Shown here piece after piece: positions 22,656 to 29,645 of a stretch of 36,825 nucleotides of DNA. The notes under the pieces are model-generated. The model was not told the DNA's origin. It searched no databases and worked only from the letters and a program-made list of their open reading frames with translations. How positions within the stretch are numbered: the first letter of the stretch is position 1; the number at the start of each line of letters is the position of its first letter. The translations under genes were made by a program, and so were the position numbers. This DNA comes from Burkholderiales bacterium (GTDB lineage: Bacteria; Pseudomonadota; Gammaproteobacteria; Burkholderiales; SG8-41): assembly GCA_036262035.1 (NCBI GenBank), contig DATAJS010000011.1:1-36825 (forward strand), read 5' to 3'.

Positions 22656-23306
22656 ATGACGACGATCGCTCTCTTCCGTAAGCACAAGCAGCAGCGCGCG
22701 CCCGAAAAGCGCGAGCGCGCGGCGGACTCGCTGGATTTCAGGGATGTGGCGCCGGCCAAGCCCGCGCAGACGCCGGGTGCGCAGTATGTCGCCAAACCGA
22801 AGAAGCCCACCGTCAAAGTCATCGAGCCGGCGCCTAAGCCGCGCGGCGGCATCGTGCTGCCGGCCGCGATCGCCGGCGTCCTCGCGCTCGGCATCGCGTA
22901 CATGACGCGCGAACCCTCGACCGAAGTCCATGCACCCGCCGCACCGGTCAAGGCGGCGCCCGCGCCGGTACAGAAAGCGCCGGAGCACGTCGCGCCGAAA
23001 GCGCACAAGCCCGCGGTGACCGCGAGCGTCACGCCGCCGCAGCCGCCCGCGCCGCGCGTGAACATCCCCGCCGTGCCGACGGCGTTCCTCGCGCCTTTCC
23101 AGGCGTACACCACCGAATCGGGTGCGAAGGCGATCGCTCTCGCGCTGGACAAGGACGGGCGCTTCGCGCACGCGGTGGTGGCGCGCCATCCGGTGCAGGC
23201 GGAGGCGAACGGCGAAGCGCTCGCCGATTGCGAGCGCTATCGCGCGGAGGCCGGCATCCAGCAGCCGTGCAGGCTTTTCGCGATCGGCGACAAGATCGTC
23301 TGGTAG
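22656..23306 (+). CDS. Bitopic TonB-like-architecture protein of unknown function
   Basis: Not recognised as a named family. The product is 216 residues: a basic cytosolic head (1-63, many Lys/Arg), one transmembrane helix (about 65-83, GIVLPAAIAGVLALGIAYM), and a long Pro/Ala/Lys-rich periplasmic spacer (about 86-140). It ends in a compact C-terminal domain (about 145-216) with FQAYTTESGAKAIALALDKDGRFAHAVVA and two cysteines (DCERYR, QQPCRLFAIGDKIVW) that could pair. The C-terminal piece resembles the short domain that many proteobacterial proteins carry at the end for envelope or peptidoglycan contact, but this is weak. The Shine-Dalgarno is poor. It is divergent from a Bug gene and convergent with another, so it stands alone. 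Confidence 0.7.
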   Translation: MTTIALFRKHKQQRAPEKRERAADSLDFRDVAPAKPAQTPGAQYVAKPKKPTVKVIEPAPKPRGGIVLPAAIAGVLALGIAYMTREPSTEVHAPAAPVKAAPAPVQKAPEHVAPKAHKPAVTASVTPPQPPAPRVNIPAVPTAFLAPFQAYTTESGAKAIALALDKDGRFAHAVVARHPVQAEANGEALADCERYRAEAGIQQPCRLFAIGDKIVW

Positions 23307-23309
23307 CCC

Positions 23310-24281
23310 CTATTGCGGGGGGATGTTCGCCTCGCGCACCACGCGCGCCCAGCGCGCGGTCTCGGCCTTGACGTGCTCGACGAACGCCTCCGGCGTTGCG
23401 GTCCTGACGTCGATCGCCTGATCGTAGAGGCGCTTCTTCGTCTCCGGCGCGTCGAGCGCTTTCAGTAGATCCGCGCGCAGCTTCTCCAGGATAGTCTTCG
23501 GCACCGCCGCCTGGGTGCAGATGCCGTACCACGAGCTCACGTCGAAGTTGGGCAGGCCCTGCTCCGCGATGGTCGGCACGTCGGGGACGCGCGAGTTGCG
23601 CTTGCCGGAAGTGACCGCGAGCGCGCGCACCTTGCCCGCCTTGATCTGCGGCAGCGGCCCCGGCAGGTTGCCGGTCATGAGCTCCAGATGTCCGCTCATC
23701 ACGTCCGACAGCGCGATCGCGGCGCCCTTGTACGGCACGTGCACGATGTTGACGCCGGCTTCGAGCTTCATCAGCTCGACCGAGAGGTTGGGCGACGCGC
23801 CCACGCCCGACGAGCCGTAATTGAGCTTGCCGGGGTTCTTCTTCGCGTACGCGATCACGTCTTTCAGGTTTTTCATCGCCATCTGCGGGTGCGTCACGAT
23901 CACGTTCGGCGTCGTGCCGACCATCGAGATGAAAGCGAAATCGCGCACGGGGTCGTACGGCAGCTTCTTGGCGCGCGCGGGCGTGATCGCGTGCGAGGCG
24001 ATGTTGCACAACATCAGGGTGTTGCCGTCGGGCGTCGCGGCCGCGGTGAGCTCGGTGCCGATGCCGCCCGCGGCGCCGGGACGGTTATCGACGATCGCGC
24101 TCTGCGTTCCCCAGACCTCGGTGAGGCCCTGCGCGACGATGCGCGCCGCGACGTCGACGCCGCCTCCCGGCGGGTAGCCGACGATGATGCGCACGGGACG
24201 GGTGGGATAGGCCTGCGCGTGCAGCGAAGGTGTAGCGCCTGCGAGAGCGAGCACGGCCACGGCAACTGCGGATAGACGCAT
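23310..24281 (-). CDS. Bug/TctC-family substrate-binding protein (5 of 7)
   Basis: The 323-residue periplasmic receptor has a signal peptide ending at SLHAQ and the motifs PVRIIVGYPPGGGVDVAAR, AIVDNRPGAAGGIGTELTA, TPDGNTLMLCNIASHAI, THPQMAMKNLKDVIAYAKK and VHVPYKGAAIALSDVMSGH. The start at 24281 has GGAGA 8 bases upstream. An in-frame reading upstream of this is non-conserved and runs antisense through the candidate RNA region. The stop lies 3 bases from the end of the convergent TonB-like gene. Ligand unknown. Confidence 0.93.
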   Translation of the reverse strand: MRLSAVAVAVLALAGATPSLHAQAYPTRPVRIIVGYPPGGGVDVAARIVAQGLTEVWGTQSAIVDNRPGAAGGIGTELTAAATPDGNTLMLCNIASHAITPARAKKLPYDPVRDFAFISMVGTTPNVIVTHPQMAMKNLKDVIAYAKKNPGKLNYGSSGVGASPNLSVELMKLEAGVNIVHVPYKGAAIALSDVMSGHLELMTGNLPGPLPQIKAGKVRALAVTSGKRNSRVPDVPTIAEQGLPNFDVSSWYGICTQAAVPKTILEKLRADLLKALDAPETKKRLYDQAIDVRTATPEAFVEHVKAETARWARVVREANIPPQ

Positions 24282-24339
24282 CGTCGGGTCTCCGGGAAGA
24301 AGGCGAGCGACGGCAAAGTTGCGGCACATCGCGGTCGGG

Positions 24340-24500
24340 GTCAAGGATTCACCACAGGTTCCGCCTGCGTCTGCCTTCGGGGCCGGACCTCGCTTGTAAG
24401 GTTTGGCGTGTACGGCCGGTCTAGAAGGCGGACAGGAGCCGTTATCCCCCCTTGGGTTCCTGCTTGGGCCCGGCGCTTTGGCGCCGGGCCTTTTCTTTTT
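24340..24500 (+). ncRNA. Candidate structured RNA or leader ending in an intrinsic terminator
   Basis: The 354-base gap 24282-24635 has no convincing gene but strong RNA structure on the plus strand. GTCTGCCTTC (24369-24378) pairs with GAAGGCGGAC (24424-24433) over 10 positions with one G-U. CCT (24364-24366) pairs with AGG (24434-24436) across a 2-base bulge. Inside are GGCCG (24381-24385) with CGGCC (24413-24417) and an ACCT/AGGT hairpin (24387-24402). A perfect terminator hairpin follows at once (24467-24500). It matches no RNA family I recognise (not SRP, tmRNA, 6S, RNase P or a common riboswitch by inspection). It may be a free sRNA or an attenuator for the Bug gene starting at 24636. 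Confidence 0.45.
24467..24500 (+). terminator. Strong Rho-independent terminator
   Basis: A perfect 10-bp G+C-only stem, GGCCCGGCGC / GCGCCGGGCC with loop TTTG, is followed by TTTTCTTTTT. It is the clearest intrinsic terminator in the window and works only on the plus strand (no U-tract on the other). No coding gene ends before it on that strand, which is why a non-coding RNA or attenuator is proposed upstream. Confidence 0.92.
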
Positions 24501-24536
24501 GTACCGGGCGTCCATACTTCGGACAGATCGTTGGAA

Positions 24537-24575
24537 CCGGGGCCAGACCCCGATAAAGCCGGGGTCTGGCCCCCG
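24537..24575. repeat. Repeat family B, copy 2
   Basis: GGGGCCAGACCCCG (24539-24552) and its exact complement (24560-24573) enclose a 7-base loop ATAAAGC. It shares the CCGGGG-CAGACCCCGATAA-GCCGGG frame with 9720-9756 but carries compensating changes (GGCC for GGTC), which suggests that the stem structure is kept. It lies between the terminator and the Bug gene start. Confidence 0.75.
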
Positions 24576-24635
24576 AGTCGTCGCGGCCGATCCCGCCCGC
24601 CGAACAAAGGAAGGCATCCTTCGAGGAGCCTCGCC

Positions 24636-25634
24636 ATGCAGTTCGGAATGCGACAGTGCGTCGTTGCAGGGTTGTCAGCGCTCGTCTCCGTCTCCGTCTC
24701 CGTCTCCGTCTCCGCCGCGCACAGCGCGGAGCGCACCGATTTTCCCGCCAAGCCGATCCGGTGGATCGTCCCGTTTCCGCCCGGCGGCAGCAACGACATC
24801 CTGAGCCGCTACGTCGGCGCCAAGCTCTCGGACCGGCTGCGCGAGCAGGTCGTGATCGACAACCGCGCCGGCGCCAACGGCATCATCGGCGCGGATCTCG
24901 CGGCGCACGCGACGCCGGACGGTTACACGATCCTGATGGTCTCCACGTCGTGGGTGATGAACGCCGCGGTGCGCTCTTCGCTCCCGTACGACGTGGAGAA
25001 GTCGTTCGACCCGATCGTCACGATCGGATCGTCGCCCAACTGCATCGTCGTCAATCCGGGTGCGGGCTTCAAGAATCTGCGCGACCTCGTCGAGCGCGCG
25101 AAGGCCAACCCCGCGAAGATCTTCTACGCCTCGACCGGCGTCGGAGGCTTCAACCATTTCGGCGGCGAGCTTTTCAAGAAAGTCGCGGGGATCAACATGT
25201 TGATGGTGCCTTATCGCGGCGGCGGCCCGGCGATGACCGACGTCATGGCGGGGCAGGTGCCGGTGATGTTCAGCTCGGTGACGCAGGTGCTGCCGCACGT
25301 GCGCAACGGCAAGCTCAACGTGCTCGCGGTCGGCTCGACCAAGCGCAGCATCGCGCTGCCCGATGTGCCGACGGTCGTCGAATCGGGCTACCCCGGGTAT
25401 GACGTCGCGGTGTGGTGGGGCGTGGTCGGGCCGCTCGGTATTCCTGCTGCGCTACAGCAGAAGCTGCGCGCCGAGTTCAACGCGGTGCTGCAGGATCCGG
25501 ACACGATCAAGCGTCTCACCGCCGACTCCGCGGAGCCGATGAACCTGTCGCCGGCCGAGTTCCGCAAGATGATCCACGCCGAGGTGAAGAAATGGACCGG
25601 CGTCGCGCGCTCCGCGAAGATCAGTGTGCAGTGA
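24636..25634 (+). CDS. Bug/TctC-family substrate-binding protein (6 of 7), signal peptide with tandem repeat
   Basis: The 332-residue periplasmic receptor has the motifs PIRWIVPFPPGGSNDILSR, VVIDNRAGANGIIGADLAA, TPDGYTILMVSTSW, FKNLRDLVERAKANPAK and MVPYRGGGPAMTDVMAG (Arg replaces the usual Lys of YKG). Its signal peptide contains SVSVSVSVS, encoded by five tandem CGTCTC hexamers (24683-24712). Gain or loss of hexamers would lengthen or shorten the hydrophobic core without a frameshift. CGAGGAG lies upstream of the ATG. It sits downstream of the structured leader and terminator, so its expression may be attenuated. Confidence 0.92.
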   Translation: MQFGMRQCVVAGLSALVSVSVSVSVSAAHSAERTDFPAKPIRWIVPFPPGGSNDILSRYVGAKLSDRLREQVVIDNRAGANGIIGADLAAHATPDGYTILMVSTSWVMNAAVRSSLPYDVEKSFDPIVTIGSSPNCIVVNPGAGFKNLRDLVERAKANPAKIFYASTGVGGFNHFGGELFKKVAGINMLMVPYRGGGPAMTDVMAGQVPVMFSSVTQVLPHVRNGKLNVLAVGSTKRSIALPDVPTVVESGYPGYDVAVWWGVVGPLGIPAALQQKLRAEFNAVLQDPDTIKRLTADSAEPMNLSPAEFRKMIHAEVKKWTGVARSAKISVQ

Positions 25635-25686
25635 TTATGCGCGTGGCATCATAACGGGTCCCGACAAGCGTTCCCAGGAGGAGCAC

Positions 25687-26607
25687 ATGACTCGAATCGC
25701 ACCGGGGCTCGTGGTTTCGCTTTGCCTGTCCGCCGCGCTCGGCCTCGCCGCCGGAGCGATCGCCGCCACCGAGAAGAAGCTCAAGGTGATCTCCGAGACC
25801 ACCGCCAAGGGCTACGCCTTCCCCGAATCGGTCGCGTACGACCCTAGAACCAAGGTGCTCTACATGAGCCAGTTCGGCGGCGAGAAGCTCGATCCCGCCG
25901 CGAAGGACGGCAACGGCAGGATCAGCAAGCTCTCGCTCGACGGCAAGGTCATCGAGGACCGCTTCCTGCCGGCGGGCGACGTGAAGATGAACAAGCCCAA
26001 GGGCATCTGGGTGAAGGGCAACCGCCTGTGGGTCACCGACATCGACTCGGTGTGGATCTTCGATCTGAAGACGAAGAAAGGGAAACGGCTCGAGCTCACC
26101 GGCATCACCTTCGCGAACGATCCGACGGTCGTCGGCAACTCGCTGTACGTGAGCGACAACCGCGCGGACAAGCTCTACCGCGTCGAGCCTGCCGATTTTC
26201 TCAACTCGAAAGACAACCCGCAGATCAGCGTCGTGCTCGCGGGCCGGTCGATCCATCCGAACGGGCTCTACCCGGGCAAGCGCGGCTCGCTCCTGCTCGG
26301 CGGCTTCCAGTCGCCGAAGGAGCCGAAAGGGATTTACTCGCTCGACAAGCACGGCGAGCTCAAGGAGATCGCGAAAGCCGTCGGCCGCATCGACGGCCTG
26401 TACCAGATGGGCGACGGCTCGATCATCGCGACCAACTGGGACAACGGCTCGCTCTTCCGCTGGAGCGAGAAAGGCGGCGTCGAGCAGCTCGCGAGCGGCT
26501 TCAAGGGACCGGCGGACTTCGCCGTGGCGACCGATCGCAAAGGCATGACGATCTTCGTCCCCGACCTGCCGGCGAGCGAGCTGCGCATCATCAAGCTGAC
26601 GAAATAG
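25687..26607 (+). CDS. Exported SMP-30/gluconolactonase-like beta-propeller protein
   Basis: The 306-residue product has a signal peptide (MTRIAPGLVVSLCLSAALG, cleavage near AIAATEKK) and a six-bladed propeller pattern. Candidate metal ligands of the SMP-30 family are present: Glu in AFPESVAYDP, Asn in FANDPTVVG, Asp in RIDGLYQ and a further HPNGLYPG turn. The family includes gluconolactonases and strictosidine-synthase-like hydrolases. CAGGAGGAG lies just before the ATG. An aldo/keto reductase follows after 2 bases, so they are co-translated and probably act on one carbohydrate or lactone substrate. The exact reaction is open. Confidence 0.82.
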   Translation: MTRIAPGLVVSLCLSAALGLAAGAIAATEKKLKVISETTAKGYAFPESVAYDPRTKVLYMSQFGGEKLDPAAKDGNGRISKLSLDGKVIEDRFLPAGDVKMNKPKGIWVKGNRLWVTDIDSVWIFDLKTKKGKRLELTGITFANDPTVVGNSLYVSDNRADKLYRVEPADFLNSKDNPQISVVLAGRSIHPNGLYPGKRGSLLLGGFQSPKEPKGIYSLDKHGELKEIAKAVGRIDGLYQMGDGSIIATNWDNGSLFRWSEKGGVEQLASGFKGPADFAVATDRKGMTIFVPDLPASELRIIKLTK

Positions 26608-26609
26608 CG

Positions 26610-27587
26610 ATGAACAAACGCCGCTTCGGCCGCCCCGGCCTCGAAGTCTCCGAAGTCATCTTCGGCGCCGGCGCCGTCGGCGGCATCATGGTGTTTCCCG
26701 ACGATGCAGTGAAGCGCGAAGCGCTGCGCCGCGCGTTCCAGGGCGGCATCAACTGGGTCGACACCGCCGCGCAGTACGGCAACGGCAAGTCGGAGGAAGC
26801 GCTGGGACGGCTCCTGCCGGAGATGGAGACCACGCCTTACCTCTCCACCAAGTTCGGCCTGCCCGTCGACAACCTGCACGACATCCCGAAGCAGATCGAG
26901 GAGAGCCTCACCGCCAGTCTCGCGCGCTTGAAGCGCTCGTCGGTCGACCTGCTCCAGCTTCACAACCGCATCGGCTCGACACCCGGCGGGCGCGTGCTCA
27001 CGGTCGAGCAGGTGCTGGGGAAGAACGGCGTCGCGGAAGGTCTCGAGCGGCTGCGCGAAAAAGGTCTGATCCGCCACATGGGCATCACCGCGATCGGCGA
27101 GGCGCCGTGCGTGCGCGAAGTGATCGCGAGCAGGCGCTTCGATTCGGCGCAGGTGTATTACAACCTGCTCAACCCCAGCGCAGGCCGCAGCATGCCGCGG
27201 TCGTGGACCGGCGAGAACATGAGCGGAATCATCGATGCGTGCCGCGCGAACGGGGTGGCGGTGATGGCGATCCGCATCTTCGCCGCGGGCGTCATCGCGA
27301 GCGTCGAGCGCACCGGGCGCGAGAGCGTGCTCATCAAGGATACGAGCATCGCCGAAGACGAGCGCAAGGCGAGGGCGGTGTTCGATGCGATCGGCGAGGG
27401 CTACGGCACGCGCGCGCAGGTCGCGCTGCGTTTCGTGCTCACCAACCCCGACGTCTCCTGCGCGATCATCGGCAGCGCGGAGCTGCATCACGTCGACGAA
27501 GCGCTCGCGGCTGCCGAGATGGGGCCGCTGCCGCCGGAAGTGATGGCGCGGCTCGACGCTCTATACGCAACGGATTTCCGTCCGTAG
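26610..27587 (+). CDS. Aldo/keto reductase
   Basis: Cytosolic NAD(P)H-dependent oxidoreductase of 325 residues with a TIM-barrel fold. The catalytic tetrad is visible: Asp51 (NWVDTAAQYG), Tyr56, Lys81 (YLSTKFG) and His118 (LLQLHNR). The C-terminal part, with LRFVLTNPDVSCAIIGSAELHHVDEAL, is the cofactor-binding strand typical of the family. The start is 2 bases after the SMP-30-like stop (TAGCGATG), implying translational coupling. The TAG stop lies inside repeat D copy 1. Substrate not predictable; the context suggests a sugar lactone, aldose or keto acid. Confidence 0.92.
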   Translation: MNKRRFGRPGLEVSEVIFGAGAVGGIMVFPDDAVKREALRRAFQGGINWVDTAAQYGNGKSEEALGRLLPEMETTPYLSTKFGLPVDNLHDIPKQIEESLTASLARLKRSSVDLLQLHNRIGSTPGGRVLTVEQVLGKNGVAEGLERLREKGLIRHMGITAIGEAPCVREVIASRRFDSAQVYYNLLNPSAGRSMPRSWTGENMSGIIDACRANGVAVMAIRIFAAGVIASVERTGRESVLIKDTSIAEDERKARAVFDAIGEGYGTRAQVALRFVLTNPDVSCAIIGSAELHHVDEALAAAEMGPLPPEVMARLDALYATDFRP

Positions 27588-27640
27588 GGTGCGTGGTAAC
27601 GCACCGTTAACGGCGCGGTGCGCTCGCGCGCACCCTACGG
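27582..27640. repeat. Repeat family D, copy 1
   Basis: CCGTAGGGTGCG at the left and CGCACCCTACGG at the right form outer inverted ends. Inside are GGTGCGT/ACGCACC and GGTGCGC/GCGCACC hairpins around CGTTAACGG. The aldo/keto reductase stop codon is part of the left end. Copy 2, in the same orientation, lies at 29570-29627; the two bracket the next two genes. This element type is common between genes in proteobacteria. Confidence 0.8.
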
Positions 27641-27732
27641 TTATCCCGCCGGTGCGCATCACGCTACGCTAAACTCCGGCTATGCATGCCGCCGAGCGCG
27701 TCGTCGGCGGTCCACTTGCTGGAGGAATCCAA

Positions 27733-28842
27733 ATGACACTAAAAATCGATCGCGTCGAAGTCTTCGGCGTGGAAATGCCGCTCCTGGGCACGTTCACGAG
27801 CGGCGGAGTTTCGAAGAACATCACCAAGTGCGTGGTGGTCAGGCTCACCGCGTCCGACGGCACGATCGGCATCAGCAGCATCGATCCGTCGACGACCGCG
27901 AAGTCGCCGAACACCGGGCCCGAGCTCGCCGCCGCGATCCGCGACAAGATCGCGCCGCAGATCGTCGGGCTCGATCCGACCAACGTGAACCGCATGGTCG
28001 AGCTGTGCGACCGGCTGACGCCGACGCAGCCCGGCGCGGGCGCCGCGATCGAGATGGCGTGCATCGAGCTCACGTCCCGCCGGCAGGGCATTCCGCTCTA
28101 TACCTACCTCGGCGGCGCGGTGCAGGACAGCGTGCTGTTCAACGGCTGGATCGGCATGCTGCCGCCCGACGAGGCGGCCGCCGAAGCGAAGCAGTGGCTC
28201 GCCGCCGGATTCAAATCGGCGAAGATCAAGGTCGGCAGCGGCGTCGAAGCCGATCGCGACCGCATCGCCGCGGTGCGCGACGTCGTCGGCAGCGCGATGA
28301 AGCTGCGCATCGACGCGAACTGCCAGTACGACGCCAATCAGTCGCTCGCGCTGTGCAAGGCGGTCAAGCAATACGATCTCCAGCTCTTCGAGCAGCCCGC
28401 CGCGAAGGAAGACATCGCGGGCCTCGCGCGCGTGCGCCGCGAAGGCGGCATCCCGGTGATGGCCGACGAGAGCGTGAGCGATCACGCGAGCCTGCTCGCG
28501 GTGCTGAAGGCGGACGCGGCGGACTTCGTGAAGTTCGGCATCAAGCAGGCGGGCGGGATACTGAAAGCGCAGCGCATGCTCGCCACCGCGGAAGCGGCGA
28601 AGATCCCGGTCGTCGTCGGTCACGGCTTCGGCCTCGATCCGTCGACGCTCGCCGAGATCATGCTCGCGGCGTCGTCGCGCAACGTGGTGCCGGGGCTGGA
28701 GTGCGTGGGACCGCTGAAAGTGAAGGATACGGTCACGACCACGCGCCTCGACATCTCCAGGGGCAGCATTCCGCTGCCGCAGGGCCCGGGGCTCGGCGTC
28801 ACGCTCGACGAGGCGAAGCTCCAGCAATACCGCATGCACTGA
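27733..28842 (+). CDS. Mandelate racemase/muconate lactonizing enzyme family protein (enolase superfamily)
   Basis: The 369-residue enzyme is of the muconate cycloisomerase-like subgroup. Catalytic Lys164-x-Lys166 (AKIKVG), metal ligands Asp194 (RIDANCQ), Glu220 (LFEQPA) and Asp245 (MADESV), and a second catalytic Lys in VKFGIKQAGG (267 or 271) are all present. The capping domain occupies 1-125 and the barrel 130-345. This is a different subgroup from the family member at 2772. GGAGGA lies 8 bases before the ATG. A ModA-like protein follows 12 bases later, so binding and turnover of one acid is suggested. Reactions in this subgroup include cycloisomerisation, racemisation and epimerisation. 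Confidence 0.92.
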   Translation: MTLKIDRVEVFGVEMPLLGTFTSGGVSKNITKCVVVRLTASDGTIGISSIDPSTTAKSPNTGPELAAAIRDKIAPQIVGLDPTNVNRMVELCDRLTPTQPGAGAAIEMACIELTSRRQGIPLYTYLGGAVQDSVLFNGWIGMLPPDEAAAEAKQWLAAGFKSAKIKVGSGVEADRDRIAAVRDVVGSAMKLRIDANCQYDANQSLALCKAVKQYDLQLFEQPAAKEDIAGLARVRREGGIPVMADESVSDHASLLAVLKADAADFVKFGIKQAGGILKAQRMLATAEAAKIPVVVGHGFGLDPSTLAEIMLAASSRNVVPGLECVGPLKVKDTVTTTRLDISRGSIPLPQGPGLGVTLDEAKLQQYRMH

Positions 28843-28854
28843 AGGAACGAGAAC

Positions 28855-29565
28855 ATGGCAGCCAATGAATTCATCGTGATGACCTCGGGCGCGTTCACCG
28901 CGGCGCATCTCGCGCTGATCCCGGACATCGAGAAGCTGACGCAGAAGAAGGTCGTCACCGCGACGACCTCGGTCGGCACCGGCGAGACCTCGATCGCGAG
29001 CCGCCTGAAGCGCGGCGAGGTCGCGGACCTCGTCATCGTCGCGGCGCCGCTCCAGAAACAGTTCGTCGACGAAGGGCTGGTGCTGGCCGAAGGCTGCAAG
29101 AGCGTCGCGCGCTCGACGATGGGCTTCGCGGTGCGCGCGGGCGCGCCGAAGCCCGACGTGGGCACGATGGAAGGCCTGAAGAAGACGCTGCTAGAAGCGA
29201 AGCGCATCGCGTACTCGGCGAGCGTGAGCGGCCAGTACTTCACGACCGAGCTCGTGCAGCGCCTCGGCATCGCCGACCAGGTGCTGCCGAAGAGCCGTCT
29301 CATCACCGGCGGCGAGCGCACCGGCGCGGTCGTCGCGCGCGGCGACGCCGACCTCGCTTTCCAGCAGATCAGCGAGCTGCTGCCGGTGCCCGGCATCGCC
29401 CACATCACGCCGCTGCCGTCCGAAGCGCAGCGCACGACCGAGTTCAAGGCCGGCGTCGGTGCGAACAGCACCGACCGCGCGCTCGCGCAGAAGGTGATCG
29501 ATTTTCTCGCGTCGTCGCAGGCCGCAGATGCGGTTCGCAAAACCGGCCTCGAACCCGCCAATTAA
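28855..29565 (+). CDS. ModA-like type 2 periplasmic-binding-fold protein without signal peptide
   Basis: The 236-residue product has the substrate-binding fold of the molybdate-binding ModA family. Features are MTSGAFTAAH at the start, SRLKRGEVADLVIVAA, RIAYSASVSGQYF, ITGGERTGAVVARGDADLAFQQISELL and a C-terminal FLASSQAADAVRKTGLEPA. Unlike transported receptors it begins directly with the first beta strand, with no leader, and no longer start is supported (AAGGAACGAG precedes the ATG). It may work in the cytosol as a ligand sensor or enzyme accessory; such orphan proteins often sit beside catabolic genes. Its C-terminal pattern resembles the partial protein at the right edge of the window. 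Ligand unknown. Confidence 0.82.
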   Translation: MAANEFIVMTSGAFTAAHLALIPDIEKLTQKKVVTATTSVGTGETSIASRLKRGEVADLVIVAAPLQKQFVDEGLVLAEGCKSVARSTMGFAVRAGAPKPDVGTMEGLKKTLLEAKRIAYSASVSGQYFTTELVQRLGIADQVLPKSRLITGGERTGAVVARGDADLAFQQISELLPVPGIAHITPLPSEAQRTTEFKAGVGANSTDRALAQKVIDFLASSQAADAVRKTGLEPAN

Positions 29566-29569
29566 ATAA

Positions 29570-29627
29570 CCGTAGGGTGCGCGCCAGCGCACCGCGCCCT
29601 TAACGGTGCGTTCGCACGCACCCTACG
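29570..29627. repeat. Repeat family D, copy 2
   Basis: CCGTAGGGTGCGC at the left and GCGCACCCTACG-like GCACGCACCCTACG at the right enclose a GGTGCG-rich inner part with TTAACGG. It lies between the ModA-like gene and the PrpD-like gene and is in the same orientation as copy 1 at 27582. Confidence 0.8.
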
Positions 29628-29645
29628 ATGAAGGGAGGAGCATCG

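Noticed and set aside
24341-24500. tmRNA, SRP RNA, 6S RNA or a common riboswitch
   Set aside because: None of their conserved sequence elements could be found on either strand; only a generic structured-RNA call is supported.
27658-27676. A sigma-70-like promoter with TACGCT at 27665 before the enolase gene
   Set aside because: The -10-like box is reasonable but no convincing -35 is present at the right spacing, so it is not listed as a feature.
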